Shown here piece after piece: positions 9,451-20,993 of a stretch of 64,000 bases of DNA (positions are counted from its first letter, which is position 1; each line of letters starts with the position of its first letter). The notes beneath the pieces were generated by a model. It did no database searches. It saw only the letters and a program-made list of their open reading frames with translations, and had not been told where the DNA came from. The translations under genes were made by a program, and so were the position numbers. Origin of the DNA: Hemileia vastatrix (Eukaryota; Basidiomycota; Pucciniomycetes; Pucciniales; Zaghouaniaceae); NCBI GenBank assembly GCA_030280995.1, contig JASXTE010000011.1:1-64000 (forward strand). The letters are read 5' to 3'.

Positions 9451-12059
9451 ATGTCTTCTTCTGCTGTTGCTTCTGGATCTTCTAACCCTCTTACTCCTTC
9501 AGTTAGAATTGTTTCTTGGGATGGCCCAAAGTTTGATGGGGAGGAGGTTAAATGGTTCATTAGCAGGTATGAAGCTGCTGCTGCTGTTGATGGTGCTTCT
9601 CATGTGGATATGGTGAAGCAAGTTAGGTTTTTTATTGCTGATAGGGAGGTGGAAAAAGAGGTTATTGCTATGCAGGCATTCAAGGACAAGGATTGGGTTA
9701 AGCTTTCTAAAGCTATGGTTGATAGATGGGGTGTTAGGTTTACTATGATGGACCTCAATAAAATTGTTGGAGACTGGCAAGCAAAAGGTGGAGTTTCTTC
9801 TATGGCTGACTTCAAAAAGCTCTGTGTTCAGTTTGATGAAGTGGTGGAATATCTCATACTGGTGGATGAGTTAGTGCATGAGAATCAAGCAAAAGATTTT
9901 TTTTGGACAGCATGCAGCAGGGATATTTGAATGGACGTCTTGAAGGATCTTTCAAGAAAAGATTTGATGAAGGAACTGCCTAATGGTGAGCAGAAACTGC
10001 CGGCTCTGGAGGTTATCAAGGACAACATTCAAGCCCATCTAAAGTTATTGGCGTTGGACAAATATCAAGAGTCATTCACTCAATATGTTAGCAAGGTTAG
10101 CGAAGTTTTGGCCGAAAACAACGATATCATGGTCAAAGCCCAGGAGGCCAAGAAGGCTCAAATGGGATTACCCGCTGCTAAAGTTGAGGGCAATGTAGAT
10201 ATTAAGATGGTCGATCACCTGGCCGATTTAACGAAACAATTAAAAATATTTGTTCAAGAAACCCAGAAGGCCAATAAGGCCCCAATCGCTTCTTCGTCAA
10301 TGTCGACTTCTTATCAGTCCAGAGGTTATGAACGTCCAAATTATAATGGCAATAATAATGGTAACCGCTTGCCAGGCAATGGGAGAAATGGTGGGAATAA
10401 TGGTAATGGATATAGAGGTGGCTACGATGAGCCAAAGGTGTGCTCCTATTGTAATAGGAGGGGGCATAGAGCAACAGTTTGTTTTGCTCTTGATAAGGAT
10501 ATGGATGCTGGGCGAGTTTTATTTGACAGTAAAGTTTATAAATTTCCTGATGGTTTGTTCATCAAGCCCAGTGATGGACAGTCTCCTTCTGATTTGGTCA
10601 GAAGAAGTTTAACGGCTGAAAGGAGAGCCAGATTTGAAGAGGTGACGGATGAAGATGTTAATGCCAAGGGTGGCAAAAATGGTAATGGTAATGGTGGTAA
10701 AGCTGACAAAGGCAAAGAGAAAGAGGTCAGTAAAGCCACATTTTCTACTTCTTTTGGTGGTTTAGAGCTGGTGACGGTTGCCCAGGTGGAGGGTAGCTGT
10801 ATGGCCGGCGAATACGATGTTAATGCTGCTAGAAGAGCAGCTGCTACTAAGGCGAAAAGTAGCATTCAGAGCCAATTGAGGGCTAATCCTGGCAAGGCCA
10901 ATAACAAAGTGAACCCTTACTCTAAGGACAAGAATTCTAGTGCTCAAACTGCCGCCAACAAATTGAACCCTTACTCTAAGGACGAATTATATAAAATTCA
11001 GAAGGGGATTGCTGACATGGGGCCCCCTAGTTATGGCAAGTTTGATTTAAATGGTGAGCCTATGCCAGAGGATGATTCGGATTCTGAGGAGGACGTACTG
11101 TTGGTGTCTCTACCCAGACCAAGTTTTAGCGGTCCCATCCCAATGGAGGGTGTAAGAAGGACTAGCAATGGATCAGGATTAGTGCAAGAAGCTGGTGACG
11201 GAGTTAGGGTTATAGAAAGTGAAGATGTTATAATGGGGGGTGAAGATGGCTTGGTTGGACCTCAAGAGGTACCCAGGGCCAAGGTTGTTAAATCAAAGGT
11301 CCAGTATGAGCGGCCAGTAGTTTCTGGTCAAGCTAATGTGATGGACGCAGTTTTGAATAGGGTGAATCAACTGCAGATTCCCTTATCTTTGGGGGAGTTA
11401 TTTACGATTAGTCTGGCGCTTTCTGAAAAGCAAAAGAAGCATTTGACAAGGCGTCGGGTTTCCACTGGAGAGGTGGAATATATTTGTGAAAATGCTGAAA
11501 ATTTGGGGAAGATGTAGATACGCATTTTTCCGCTCCCCTGGGTTACCTGGTGGTAACTCTTAACGGTAAAGAAGTAAAGGCCTTGGTCGATTCAGGGTCT
11601 CAAATTAATTTAATTTCATTGGAGCAAGCAATGAGTATAGGCTTGCCAATTAAAAGTGGAACTGGGGGAAACCTCAGAGGCATTGGAGGGCATGCAACAG
11701 AGCTGATGGGCACAGCTGAGCATGTCAGGTTAGGCATTGGTGGATCTGTTAGTAAGGTTCACTTTTATGTGGCCAGAGGAGCAGTTAAACCTGTTCTTGG
11801 TGGTCCTTTTTTGATGGATTTTGAGGCCAGGATAGGGTATCAAGCTGGCATGGGGATTAGTTTGGAGATCACTGGTAAAGATATGCAGAGGTTACATATG
11901 CGGTTAGCGCCTCCTGGAGATGAAGGTTGGGAAACACGGCCAGGGATTACTACTCTGTGCCAGTGTTGTGTTTGCACCAAGAAGCGGCATATAAAATGGA
12001 CGGCTTCTGGTGAATTATGTTTGTTAGAAAGGGATGAATGCCCTCATTTTTTGGGGTAG
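9451..12059 (+). pseudogene. gag-pro: Gag-protease of E4, one stop and one frameshift
   Basis: Start chosen at the ATG before Ser-Ser-Ser-Ala. Order: capsid-like N-domain with WDG at about residue 26 and an EAAAAVDGAS block; an in-frame TGA at 9928-9930; the remaining Gag with a CCHC knuckle C-SY-C-NRRG-H-RATV-C near 10440; an Asn/Gly-rich stretch before it; a Lys/Ser-rich linker; then a missing base near 11500 that ends the frame at 11517; then aspartic protease with VDSGSQINLIS (11590-11620) and LGGPFLMDF from 11550 to the stop at 12059. E3 keeps gag and protease in one frame across this point, so the break is a mutation. The protease is fused to Gag rather than to RT, and RT is reached by a -1 shift at 12047. 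Confidence 0.88.
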
Positions 12060-15000
12060 CAGGGGCTGATCACTCTAATGTTGTAATCTCTCCTCAGGAT
12101 GAGATCCCGGATTGCAATAGGTCAGCTCACTTGGAGATAATTCAAGTGGATTCTCAATTATTTTCTGTTAATATTACTTTGGAGTGCAAATACGTTTTGG
12201 ACTTTTTTATATGTTTGTTGGATTTACCCTGTTTTTCTATTAAATTTAAAAATGGTGAAAAAGGCAAAATGGGCCAAATTAGGTTGGATAAAAATTGGAA
12301 GGGTATGTTTTATGACCTCCAGCAAGAGGTTAAACTGCGAAAATCTTATCAAAACCTGATTAAAAATCTCAGTAAAATTAAAACACAAAAAAATAATTTT
12401 TGTGAAAATTCGTTTCCGGACCTCCAGCAAGAGGTTAAACTGCAATTATCTCCTTCTATTTTGGACCTCCAGCAAGAGGGTAAACTGCAAATATCACATC
12501 AAAATCAAATAAAAAATCTTGGTATAATTAAAACACAAAAAAATAATTTTTGTGAAAATTCAATTCCGGTCCTCCAGCAAGAGGTTAAACTGCCAACTTT
12601 CTTTACAGGCGATTTACTGTTGGATAAGGGAAGCAAAGGTGTTGGAAAATCTGTTTATAAATTAGACGAGGGAAAGGAGAAAAGGGTAAAATTTAAAAAT
12701 GAAATAAAATATTTTTCTAATTTTTCTTATTCTGATTCTGGCGATGAAGAAGATTCATTTGATGAAATTTTTAATGGCAAAACAAAAGTAAATTATTTAC
12801 CTCAAGCTTATTTAGATGTGGACGCAGCCAAATATAAGAAGGTAGCAAATAAAGTTCGACCTATTAATGAACCGCTGCCTGCCGAATTAAATCCACCCTT
12901 GAGAGGACCAAGGTTATCAAGAGATCCTTATGAAAGCCCCTTGGTAAAGAATCCGCCTGAATTTTCTGAGATGTCAAGAATCACTTTTGAGAGACTGGGT
13001 GTTGTTAATTTTGGACCTGATGGTTGGTTGTCTGGAGAAGAGAAGAAGTTGTTGTTGGATGTGATGGTCAAGCGAGAGAAGGCCATTGCTTTTGTAGAAG
13101 AGGAGAGGGGTGTGTTGAAGCATTCCTATGGGGAGCCTTACAAGATTCCTGTGGTATGTCATGAACCGTGGCAGCAGAAACCGATTCCTATTCCGGCTGC
13201 ATTAAAAGAAGCCTATATTGAAGTTGTCAGAGAACGGATACGCACTGGACTGTATGAGCAATCAACGTCAAGTTATTCTAGTCCGGTATTTTGTATCAAG
13301 AAACCGAATGGCAAGCTTAGAGTTGTTCATGATCTTAGGGAATTAAATAGGGTTACAATAAAGGATGCTGGGATACCGCCTAGTGCTGAGGAGTTTGTTG
13401 AAGCGTTTGCAGGGAGAGTGTGTTATGGTTTGGGAGATATTATGGGTGGATATGATGAGAGAGAGTTACATCCGGACTCAAGGCCTCTCACTACATTCGA
13501 TACGCCACTTGGACGTTTACAGTTAACAAGATTACCACAAGGAGCAACAAATTCGGTTGCAGTTTATCAAGCTCAGATGGCTTGGATCCTTCAAGATGAA
13601 ATTCCACAATATGCTGGAATCTTTATAGATGATGGAGGAATTAAGGGACCAACAACCGACTATGATAACCAGGTGTTGGAAGAGAATCCCTGGATATGCA
13701 AATTCATTTGGGAGTTTGCAATTACATTAGAAAGAATCTTGTTTCGGATTGAAGAGGCTGGATTAACTATTTCAGGTTCAAAATTTTCATGTTGTGTGCC
13801 AGCCTTAGAAATATTAGGCCATGTGGTATGTAGAGAGGGTAGGATTATGTCCAAGAAGAAAGTTAACAAAATTCAGTCCTGGCCAAGACCCAAGAATACG
13901 ACTGAAGTCAGAGGGTTTTTAGGCGTTTGCATATATGTTAGAATGTTTATTAAGGACTTTTCTTCATTGGCAGCTCCATTGAGACGGTTAACGAGAAAGG
14001 ATGCAGACTGGGAGTGGGATGAAGAGTGTGAGAAGGCATTTGTGAAGTTGAAGGAGGTTGTAGGGAAGGATTTAGTCCTGCACAAGTTGGATTATGGAAA
14101 AGATTCTGGTAGAATTTATTTAGCAGTTGATTCAAGTCAGGTTGCAGCTGGGGCGGTTTTGTCTCAGATGGATAAAGCTGGTTACATCAGGCCAGTTAGG
14201 TATGAATCTGTAGTATTTACTGAGGTCGAATCAAGATATTCTCAACCAAAATTGGAATTATGTGGTGTGGCAAAAATACTGAAGAAACTTCAGCATATTT
14301 TGTGGGGGCAACATTTTGAGTTGCAAGTGGATGCAAAATTGTTAATCCAGATGATTAATTCCCCAAGTTTACCGAATGCACCCATGACGAGATGGGTAGC
14401 TTTTATTCAACATTTTTTGTTCGATTTAGTTCATAAGCCTGGCAAAACTTTTACTATGCCAGATGGTTTATCAAGGAGACCACCCACTGAAGAAGATTCC
14501 AACTCAGAAGAGTTCGATGAAGATATACCTATTATCAAAGCCAGCACTAAAGGAGCTGAAGACTTTCCATACCTCCCCCATGAGGTTAAACTGGCAGGAC
14601 TATTGTGTTTAGATTATGGTGATGATGACCTCCACCAAGAGGATAAACTGGAAAATATTTTTTATGTTAATAAAGGTGTTGGAAAAGGTGTAGATAAATT
14701 TGGTAGAAAGGAGGTAGAAGAAGATGTGGTGTATGTAGAGGAAGATGGATTGGTAGTGTGGGATAGTAGTAAATTAAGGAATGGTGTATATGTTGGAGAA
14801 TTAGATAATTTAAGTAAAAGGGTGGATAAAGAGAAAGAGGTATTTTTGAATACGGTTTACGAAGGATCCAAAGGTTCAGAAGAAAAATGTCAACACAGCT
14901 CGATTAAAGATTTATTTAGGGGTCAACAATTATTGGCTCATTCATGTGCAGGTGATATTGGTGATAGAGAAGTCCCTATTGATGTTATATTAATCGATTT

Positions 15001-16313
15001 TCAAGATGAAGTCTGGGGTCAGACTGGTTTTTATTTTTTGTTAGTCAAATATTTGTTGACTTTAGAGAGGCCAGAAGATTGTGAAGACGATGAATGGGTG
15101 GCTATCAAGAGGAAGTCATCTACATTTTACCTATCTGGTCGACGTTTAATGAGGAGAAGGTATCCAAATCCTCAAGTAGTTATAACTCAACAGAAGGGGC
15201 AAGAATTAGTTTTGAAATCACTGCATGAAGATCTTGGGCATAGAGGCGTTGGAGAAACGTTTAGAAGAATTTCTGATCGATTTTGGTGGCCTGGCATGAA
15301 GATGGCTGTTAAACAGTGGGTTCAGTCATGCAAAGAATGTCAAAGACGAATTTATTTAAGGCCAAAAGAACCTGGACGCGCGACCGGTGAATATATGCTC
15401 TTTGGGAGAGTTAGTTTAGATGCCGTTCATATTAAAGAGGGACGGTATAAATATTTAATTGTGGCCAGAGATGATTTGTCTGGTTGGGTAGAGGCAGCGC
15501 CTCTTATTAATTTAACTGCCAAAAATGTGGCAGAATTTTTTTTGAATAATTGGGTATATAGGTATGGGGTGATGAAGTTGGTGACGGTAGATGGAGGTCC
15601 TGAATTTGGGACAGAGTTTAAAGAGGCCGTATTGAAAGTTGGATCAAAGGTTAGGGTAGCAACCCCATATTATCCTGAAGCTGAAGGCATTGTTGAAAGA
15701 GGGCATCAAGTTATTAAGGATGCTTTAGTTAAAATGTGTGGGACAAGTGCTGAAAAGTGGAGGCACTATTTACCTTTAGTTTTATTTGCTGATCGAATCA
15801 CTGCCAAAAGGACGACCGGATTTTCACCTTATGAACTTGTTTTTGGACAGAAAGCAGTTTTACCGGTTGATTTAGAAGCTGAATCATATCTTGGAGTTGA
15901 CTGGGACACGGTCAAAACTACTGAAGAATTATTGTGTGCAAGAATGATGCAGCTAGAAAAGAAAGAAGAATATTTAGAAAAGGCATATTCGCGGATGATG
16001 AAGATCCGAAACCAATCAGTTAGATATTGATTGGGATGAGCGGTTGGCACATCGATTAAGGAAACCTTTGAACCCAGGTTATATGGTCCTGGTGTATAAT
16101 AGGAGTTTGGAAAGTCAGTGGGGAAAGATGTTTGCAGATAGGTGGAATGGACCGTATAAAATCAAGGAGCAAGTTTCCGGCGGTTCATATGTGTTAGAAG
16201 AGTTGGATGGAGTAGTATTGAAGAAGAGGGTAGCAGCCGATCAAGTGAAACGGTTCTATCCTAGAGGCACCAGGAGTGCCGAAGTCTTCCTCCGCAATGA
16301 GGATAAACTATGA
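12038..16313 (+). CDS. pol: Pol of E4: RT, RNase H, integrase
   Basis: A 1330-codon frame to 16030 plus a displaced C-terminus (16044-16313). A repeat ATTGATTG at about 16023-16030 is a 4-bp duplication that shifts the frame; otherwise pol is open. An N-terminal linker of about 300 residues carries four LQQEVKL-like repeats encoded by hairpin motifs. RT follows, with LPQGATNS and FIDD at about residue 528; then RNase H with AVDSS and ELCG; a second linker with two hairpin-encoded repeats; and integrase with HEDLGH, CKEC, Asp in SLDAVH (about residue 1126), Asp in VTVDGG and Glu in VERGH, with 34 residues between the last two. The displaced C-terminus has a GPY module and no chromodomain. Translation probably starts by -1 frameshifting from Gag-protease, not at the ATG at 12038. 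Confidence 0.9.
12047..12053 (+). promoter_or_regulatory. Probable -1 ribosomal frameshift site of E4
   Basis: The heptamer T_TTT_TTG lies in the Gag-protease frame, one codon before its stop (GGG TAG). The -1 frame opens at 12038 and is the pol frame. E3 and E5 have T_TTT_TTA at the same place. Spacing and phase fit an X_XXY_YYZ slip site. Confidence 0.75.
12316..12593 (+). repeat. In-frame hairpin motifs in the protease-RT linker
   Basis: Four copies (12316, 12421, 12466, 12571) of CCTC-CAGCAA-GAGG followed by TTAAACTGC (GTAAACTGC in the third). All are in the same reading frame and encode LQQEVKL or LQQEGKL. Two further coding copies lie at 14572 and 14629 in the RNase H-integrase linker. 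E3 and E5 have copies in the same two linkers. Confidence 0.85.
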
Positions 16314-16500
16314 TGTTTATAAAAATCTTATCAACCTCCGCAATGAGGATAAACTATGATATCTACGAAATTTTATGGATTCCTCCGCAATGAGGATAAA
16401 CTATGATATCAATGTAATTGTATGGATTCCTCCGCAACGAGGATAAACTATGACATTTAAACAAATTTTATGATGACCTCCGCAACGAGGATAAACTATC
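16285..16500 (+). repeat. Hairpin motif array overlapping the end of pol
   Basis: Five copies of CCTCCGCAAYGAGGATAAACTA at about 16286, 16336, 16381, 16430 and 16478, spaced about 45-50 bp. The first encodes the last Pol residues and its ATAAACTATGA contains the stop codon. The stem is CCTC/GAGG and the loop CGCAAT or CGCAAC. Confidence 0.85.
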
Positions 16501-17462
16501 GTCTTTTTTTATCAAAATAATTTACTATCGTTACACTGTATATGGTCAACGAAACTATGATGAAACTTAACAAAATTCAAGAAGACCTTCTTTGAAATTT
16601 TCGAAATTTAAAATTCTTAAAATATGGGTGAAGATAGTGTTGGAAAATTTTAAAAATTTATTGGAAGAAGTGTTCACAGGGGAACCTTCTTAATTTAATA
16701 TTGGCAAGTGTGGGGGTAATTGATGGGCTGGCTGCTCTATACACAATTACCCCATAATGTTCGTTTTCAAAATTTTCCCTGTTTCTAGTTAGATCCTGGC
16801 TTTGTCTTTTAATTTTAGGAAGTCCACTAAGACTATAAACTGGAACGAATCAAGAGACACCGCTCTCAACGCCGGATTCAAGATTCTTTTTATTTTATTT
16901 TATTTTTGATTTTTTTATGTTAGATTGTGATTTCTTTTCTTTAATATATATTATGAATTATTGTAAAGGTGATGCTCACTGGTGGTCTCTAATCATTTTT
17001 ATAAATTGGAGGGAGCCCACCCAGTGATCATCATTATAAAAATTATCTTCTAAAAACTTTCATTTATTTTCTTTTATTTTCAATTTCTCAAAATTGTGTA
17101 ACCACATCAAGTTGCACTTGGATGTGGGTATGATGGCAAGGGTACGGCTCATCAAATGGCCGGGGGGCATCTTTTAAAATTTTATTTTAAAAATTTTTAT
17201 TACTTTTTTTATCTTTCTTTTCACATTCGTTTATCTTTCTTTAAAAATTAAATTTTAACTTTTATTTCAAAACTATCTTTTTTTAAAATAAAAATAAAAA
17301 ATCTTTTATTTTAAATGGTAAAAAAATAATAATAATAATAAAATAACTAAAAATAAATAAATAAAAAATAAAAAAAAGGTATTTTAGTTTTAGGTAGTTT
17401 AGATGTTTATATTTTATTTTTCAAACATTATTCAAGAAAGCTACATACCAGGAAGAACACCA
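16501..17462 (+). other. Structured noncoding 3' region of E4
   Basis: No gene seen. It contains hairpins with a GGGGTAATTG stem (about 16713-16753), a GATCACTGG-type stem in degraded form (about 16971-17029) and a CCACATC/GATGTGG stem (17102-17127, with a downstream conserved CTCATCAAATGGC block to about 17170). One AGTC/GACT hairpin motif is at 16828. An A/T-rich stretch with AATA repeats (17270-17385) sits where E5 has a very large AAAAAT expansion. Confidence 0.7.
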
Positions 17463-18605
17463 TCAAGGGTTGTTATCTTTTGAAGAATCGAAATTAGAAA
17501 ATTTAGAAGGACCTTGATCAATTTCCTGGGATTTGAATCTTATTTCACGGTCACGATAGTGTTGAAGCCAGTTGGCTATTTTGAAAAGGTCTCTTAACAG
17601 TTGCTCTCTCATCCAAGATTCTGATCTATCAGAGGGCGGGTATTGTTGGAAATAAGCGATAAGGTTATTAAAATTGGCAAAAAGCTTTTCAGACACTAGG
17701 TGAATTGGAACTCTAGGGAAGCTTGGATTAGGTTCTGGTAGTTCATAAGCTGAATATGAAATTGGAGAACCGGTGGACGCTTATCAAATTAAAATATCAG
17801 CAAATTAAAACCTGAAGATTAAGAAAATAAAAAGAGACAACTAACCTGTGTCAACACTATCATGATCATAGATAAATGGCTTACTTGGTAATGGAGTGGG
17901 ATTTTTTATGTTTAGAAAAGGATTTTTTATTTTTGATAGATGAGGAGGACTGGTGTTGGATTTGGTGTTTGAAGTAGATGTTCTGGGCCTTTTGGATGAA
18001 ACAAGAGAAGATGAAGATTGCTGGCTATTATAGGACCTTTTGTGCTTCAAGATGTTGGAAGTAGGAGAAGAATTGTTAGAAGGTTGAAGCATGGCCCTGG
18101 GAGCAGCAAGAGTTCTTGGGGGAGTAGCAGCAAGTCTAGATTGGAGAGAAGGACCCAGAGGATTAGGTGATGGAGAAAGATTTAAATAGGCTGATGGAGA
18201 AAAAGGGATGGGATCTTTAGAGGTTGATGGAATAGGGGGTGGAGTAGAAGGTGAAGAAGAAGGAGGAGGTTTGCAGAAGGCGGCAAAGATAGTAGCAGTA
18301 ATGGGGAAAGAACCACAATTCAAGCCAGAACATTTTCTTTTCTTCTCATAGCAGGATAAACAGGCCCTGTTATAAGTGTGCTTTTGCCAGTTGAAAGTGA
18401 AGATACATTCCCTATGGGTGAAAGCACAATATTTGCAAGATTGATCAGCTGAAGCAATGAAGTCAGAAGGTTTCATCTTGTTAGGAGATATTTTTTTTGA
18501 AGAAGAAAACTTGAAACTAGGATGAAGAAAGCTGGTGGCAAAATCTGGGTTCAAGGATAGAGAAGTTGTTAGGTCCACCAAGACCTTAAACTGGGCTGTT
18601 ATCAA
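17463..18605 (-). CDS. Antisense cysteine-cluster protein of E4, intact with one intron
   Basis: Runs opposite to its host element, between pol and the 3' LTR. Exons 18605-17846 and 17779-17463 flank a 66-nt intron (GTTAGT donor, CTGAT branch-like site, AAG acceptor); the joined frame is open, 358 residues. The N-terminal cluster is C-X2-C-X6-C-X14-C-X2-C-X6-C (from CKYC to CLSC-YEKKRK-C), close to fungal Zn2Cys6 but with the basic residues in the second half. A Ser/Pro-rich linker with basic patches follows, then a helical C-terminus (LIAYFQQYPP, RDLFKIANWLQHYR). That end aligns by eye with both E3 antisense proteins. A start at Met44 (18476) is possible. DNA or RNA binding is inferred. Neither exon has a premature stop although the sense genes do. 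Confidence 0.75.
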
Positions 18606-19042
18606 GCTGTTGGGTCCACCATGACCTTAAACTGGATTTCTTATCAATTAAATGTTTGTTCCACCATGACTTTAAACTGGTAGTTCATTCATTGTTTAGT
18701 CCACTATGACTTTAAACTGGAAAATTAATATCTGCAGGAAAATTCAACATTCATTGGTCTACTATGACCTTATACTGGATTACTTGTCGATCAAATGTTT
18801 GGTCCACTATGACATTAAACTGGATTATCAAATTTATTCAATCTTTGGTCAAGCCTAGGCCTTACTTAGGAATTTATCAAGTTATTTATGCACCTAAAAA
18901 ATCTTTGGTCCACCAAGACCATAAACTGGCAATCGATTATATGTTTGGTCCACCAAGACTTTAAACTGGAATGTCAATCTTGTTTGGATAACTCAATTCA
19001 ATCTTTTAATTTATCACTGTCCACTAAGACTCTAAACTGGTT
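18570..19042 (+). repeat. Hairpin motif array at the start of the E4 antisense gene
   Basis: About ten copies between 18570 and 19042, with stems GGTC/GACC and AGTC/GACT, loops such as CACCAA and CACTAT, and the tail WTAAACTGG. One copy near 18846 is badly degraded. The array covers the 5' end and upstream region of the antisense gene. The E3 array lies between its two antisense genes. Confidence 0.85.
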
Positions 19043-19705
19043 ATTAAATTATTTCTGGAATTGGGTGCTGATAAGCTTTAGGAGGTCAAAATTTTAGGTG
19101 GTAATGATGCTAAGGAAAGCATAATGGTTAATTAGGTGAAATTTGTGGCGCTTTAACATGGTCTAAAGTTAAAATTATTATTGGAAGCCTGGCAAAAGTA
19201 TTTTATGGGTTTGCTGTATAGCAAAGTTTGAAAATTGTGATGAAGGAATCAGAAGTTAGGATAGTAGTTGGATTTTAGGTAATGATTTTTTAGTGCCTCA
19301 GTGTTAGGCCATTTTTGGTGTGAAGCTTGGAGGACCTTATGGCGAGATTGGAATCATAGAATTCGGCTCGGTGGGGGGCCCTATGAGGTTGGAATCAGGA
19401 GTATTCGGCTCATAGGAAGATCCACTCTCTCAATGCTGTGACAAGAAGGAAGACTGGTATATGGGAGTATGAAGGGATTCAAACCTTGCTCTCAGAAGTG
19501 GAATCATCACAAGATTTATATTATTTTATTTTATGTTATATCAAGCCAGAGAAGAAGAAACAAAGTTTTTATTATAAAGAATTAAAAGAAGACCAGCTAA
19601 AACAAATTTATCAAATTATTTTATTAGAAAAGATAATTCTTTTGGAATTGCTCAACCACTTATGCAAAGTTTTGCGAATGGGGACCTTCTCAATTGGAGG
19701 GAGGA
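19043..19705 (+). other. E4 sequence before the 3' LTR
   Basis: No credible gene. A segment at 19330-19430 has the block GGAGGACCTTATGGCGA and two TTCGGCTC repeats; E6 has two related copies on the other strand (47003-47180). It ends in the purine-rich tract GGAGGGAGGA just before the LTR, the expected plus-strand primer. E6 has the same tract at its LTR edge. Confidence 0.6.
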
Positions 19706-20820
19706 TGTGGTAGCCTAAAGTTTAGTATGGCACCTAAGTACGTAAATGGAGTTATTACGGTGTGCAAGATTGGCGTTATTATTTTTTTTATATAAAAGGG
19801 TTTTATTTAATTTATTTGAGTTTTAAATATGAAGAAATTGGTCACGAGAAAACGCCTACACGAAATCAGTTTATTTTACAGAGAAAACTTATTTTTACGG
19901 TCTGAAGAATTTATAAGTATCAAGTCGAGTTACTCAAGAACCTTGGGAAATTTTCCCAGAATTTTTACTATTTTTCTTATATTTTTAAATGAATTTTAAA
20001 GTTTTATAGAAATATTTACATTTTCAGAAATTACTTAACTTTGATAAATTTTCACGGGGTGATTAGAGCTGCGCAGACTACAAAAATTAGTTTGAAACAT
20101 AAAGGGGAAGTAGCTCTATCATGTGTAATCTTTCTAGATTTTTTATTATAGTTTAAAGGTTCTAATTGAGTCCGGACGGACTCCGCTTCGACTCCGTTCC
20201 GACTCCGTACGGACTCCGTACGGGCTCCAGATTGACTCTGGGAGAGATCTGGAGGGGAAAACTTAGGCACGTGACTAGGAATACTTAAGCGCCTCTCAAA
20301 CTCGAAATTGAAGGGGGGACACATCATACAGCTTAATCATTAACCACCACGGTCTCATTTTTTATTATTCAACAAATCAAATAAACTTGTAATACCCTTA
20401 TAACTTTATATTTTATAAATAACATTTTAGAAATACTACTCAACAATTTAAATCACACTTCAAACAGGGTATCTTTAGAAAGGTCTTCATCGCTGGGACT
20501 TGATTATTGCTGTCTCATAAAAATTCAAATTATTATAAAAACATAAAAGTCAATCTTTTCAGATCTTTCACTGGTACACCTTAATTGTTGTTATCAGTAT
20601 TTCTTTTATCAACAGCCACTTTCTTTAAATCTCAATAAGCGTTAATTATTTTAGAGTTTCATTATTTTCATCAATCAGATCCAAGTAGATTGGTTAGCTT
20701 AGTGATTTAGAATTCCCATTTTGTTATTTTTATTGGAAGGACGGGGTTTTCAGCTAAATCCACACATCTCCTCCGGATTCTGCTTACAGCAAGGCGACTG
20801 TAAGAGTTTACCTTACCATA
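19706..20820 (+). repeat. 3' LTR of E4
   Basis: 1115 bp, starting TGTGGTAGCC and ending TTACCATA. It matches the 5' LTR without the MITE. ACGG follows at 20821-20824, the second copy of the target duplication. Confidence 0.9.
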
Positions 20821-20900
20821 ACGGACAGGGGATTTTCTCTCTGGTTTTTCTCCAACTCCCTTGGTCAAGGCCTATAGCTAGTACTATAGGATTGTCGACA
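20821..20900 (+). repeat. 5' LTR of E3, right part
   Basis: The remaining part of the E3 LTR after E4: GGACAGGGGATTTTC to ATTGTCGACA. It corresponds to 32727-32805 of the 3' LTR. Confidence 0.9.
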
Positions 20901-20904
20901 TTTC

Positions 20905-20921
20905 TGGCACCCAACGTGGGG
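20905..20921 (+). other. Primer-binding site of E3
   Basis: TGGCACCCAACGTGGGG, 4 nt after the LTR end; it differs from the E1 site by one G-to-A change at a CpG. Confidence 0.75.
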
Positions 20922-20993
20922 TGGAACTTGCTAGTTCTTTGGAATCTCTTTTTTCTTTGGTTGGCTCTTTTTGGTGTTTTGGTCTGGAGGAAT

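Larger units (their letters stand above)
7885..20820 (+). mobile_element. E4: youngest gypsy-type element of the family, nested in the E3 LTR
   Basis: Complete from 5' LTR (7885-9274) to 3' LTR (19706-20820). The bases ACGG at 7881-7884 and 20821-20824 flank it, and joining the flanks gives back the uninterrupted E3-type LTR. Contents: primer site, gag-protease, a 1330-codon pol frame, hairpin arrays, structured 3' region, one antisense cysteine-cluster gene (17463-18605) and a purine-rich tract (GGAGGGAGGA, 19696-19705) before the 3' LTR. It has the fewest lesions of its family here: one stop and one frameshift in gag-protease and a 4-bp duplication near the end of pol. Confidence 0.92.

Noticed and set aside
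12318..12593. CRISPR-like spaced repeats in E4
   Set aside because: The repeats are short, in frame inside pol, unevenly spaced, partly degenerate and in a eukaryotic retroelement; no cas genes.
18570..19042. GAL4-type CGG..CCG sites for the antisense protein in the hairpin arrays
   Set aside because: The arrays lack CGG triplets; any binding of the antisense protein to the motif is speculation.
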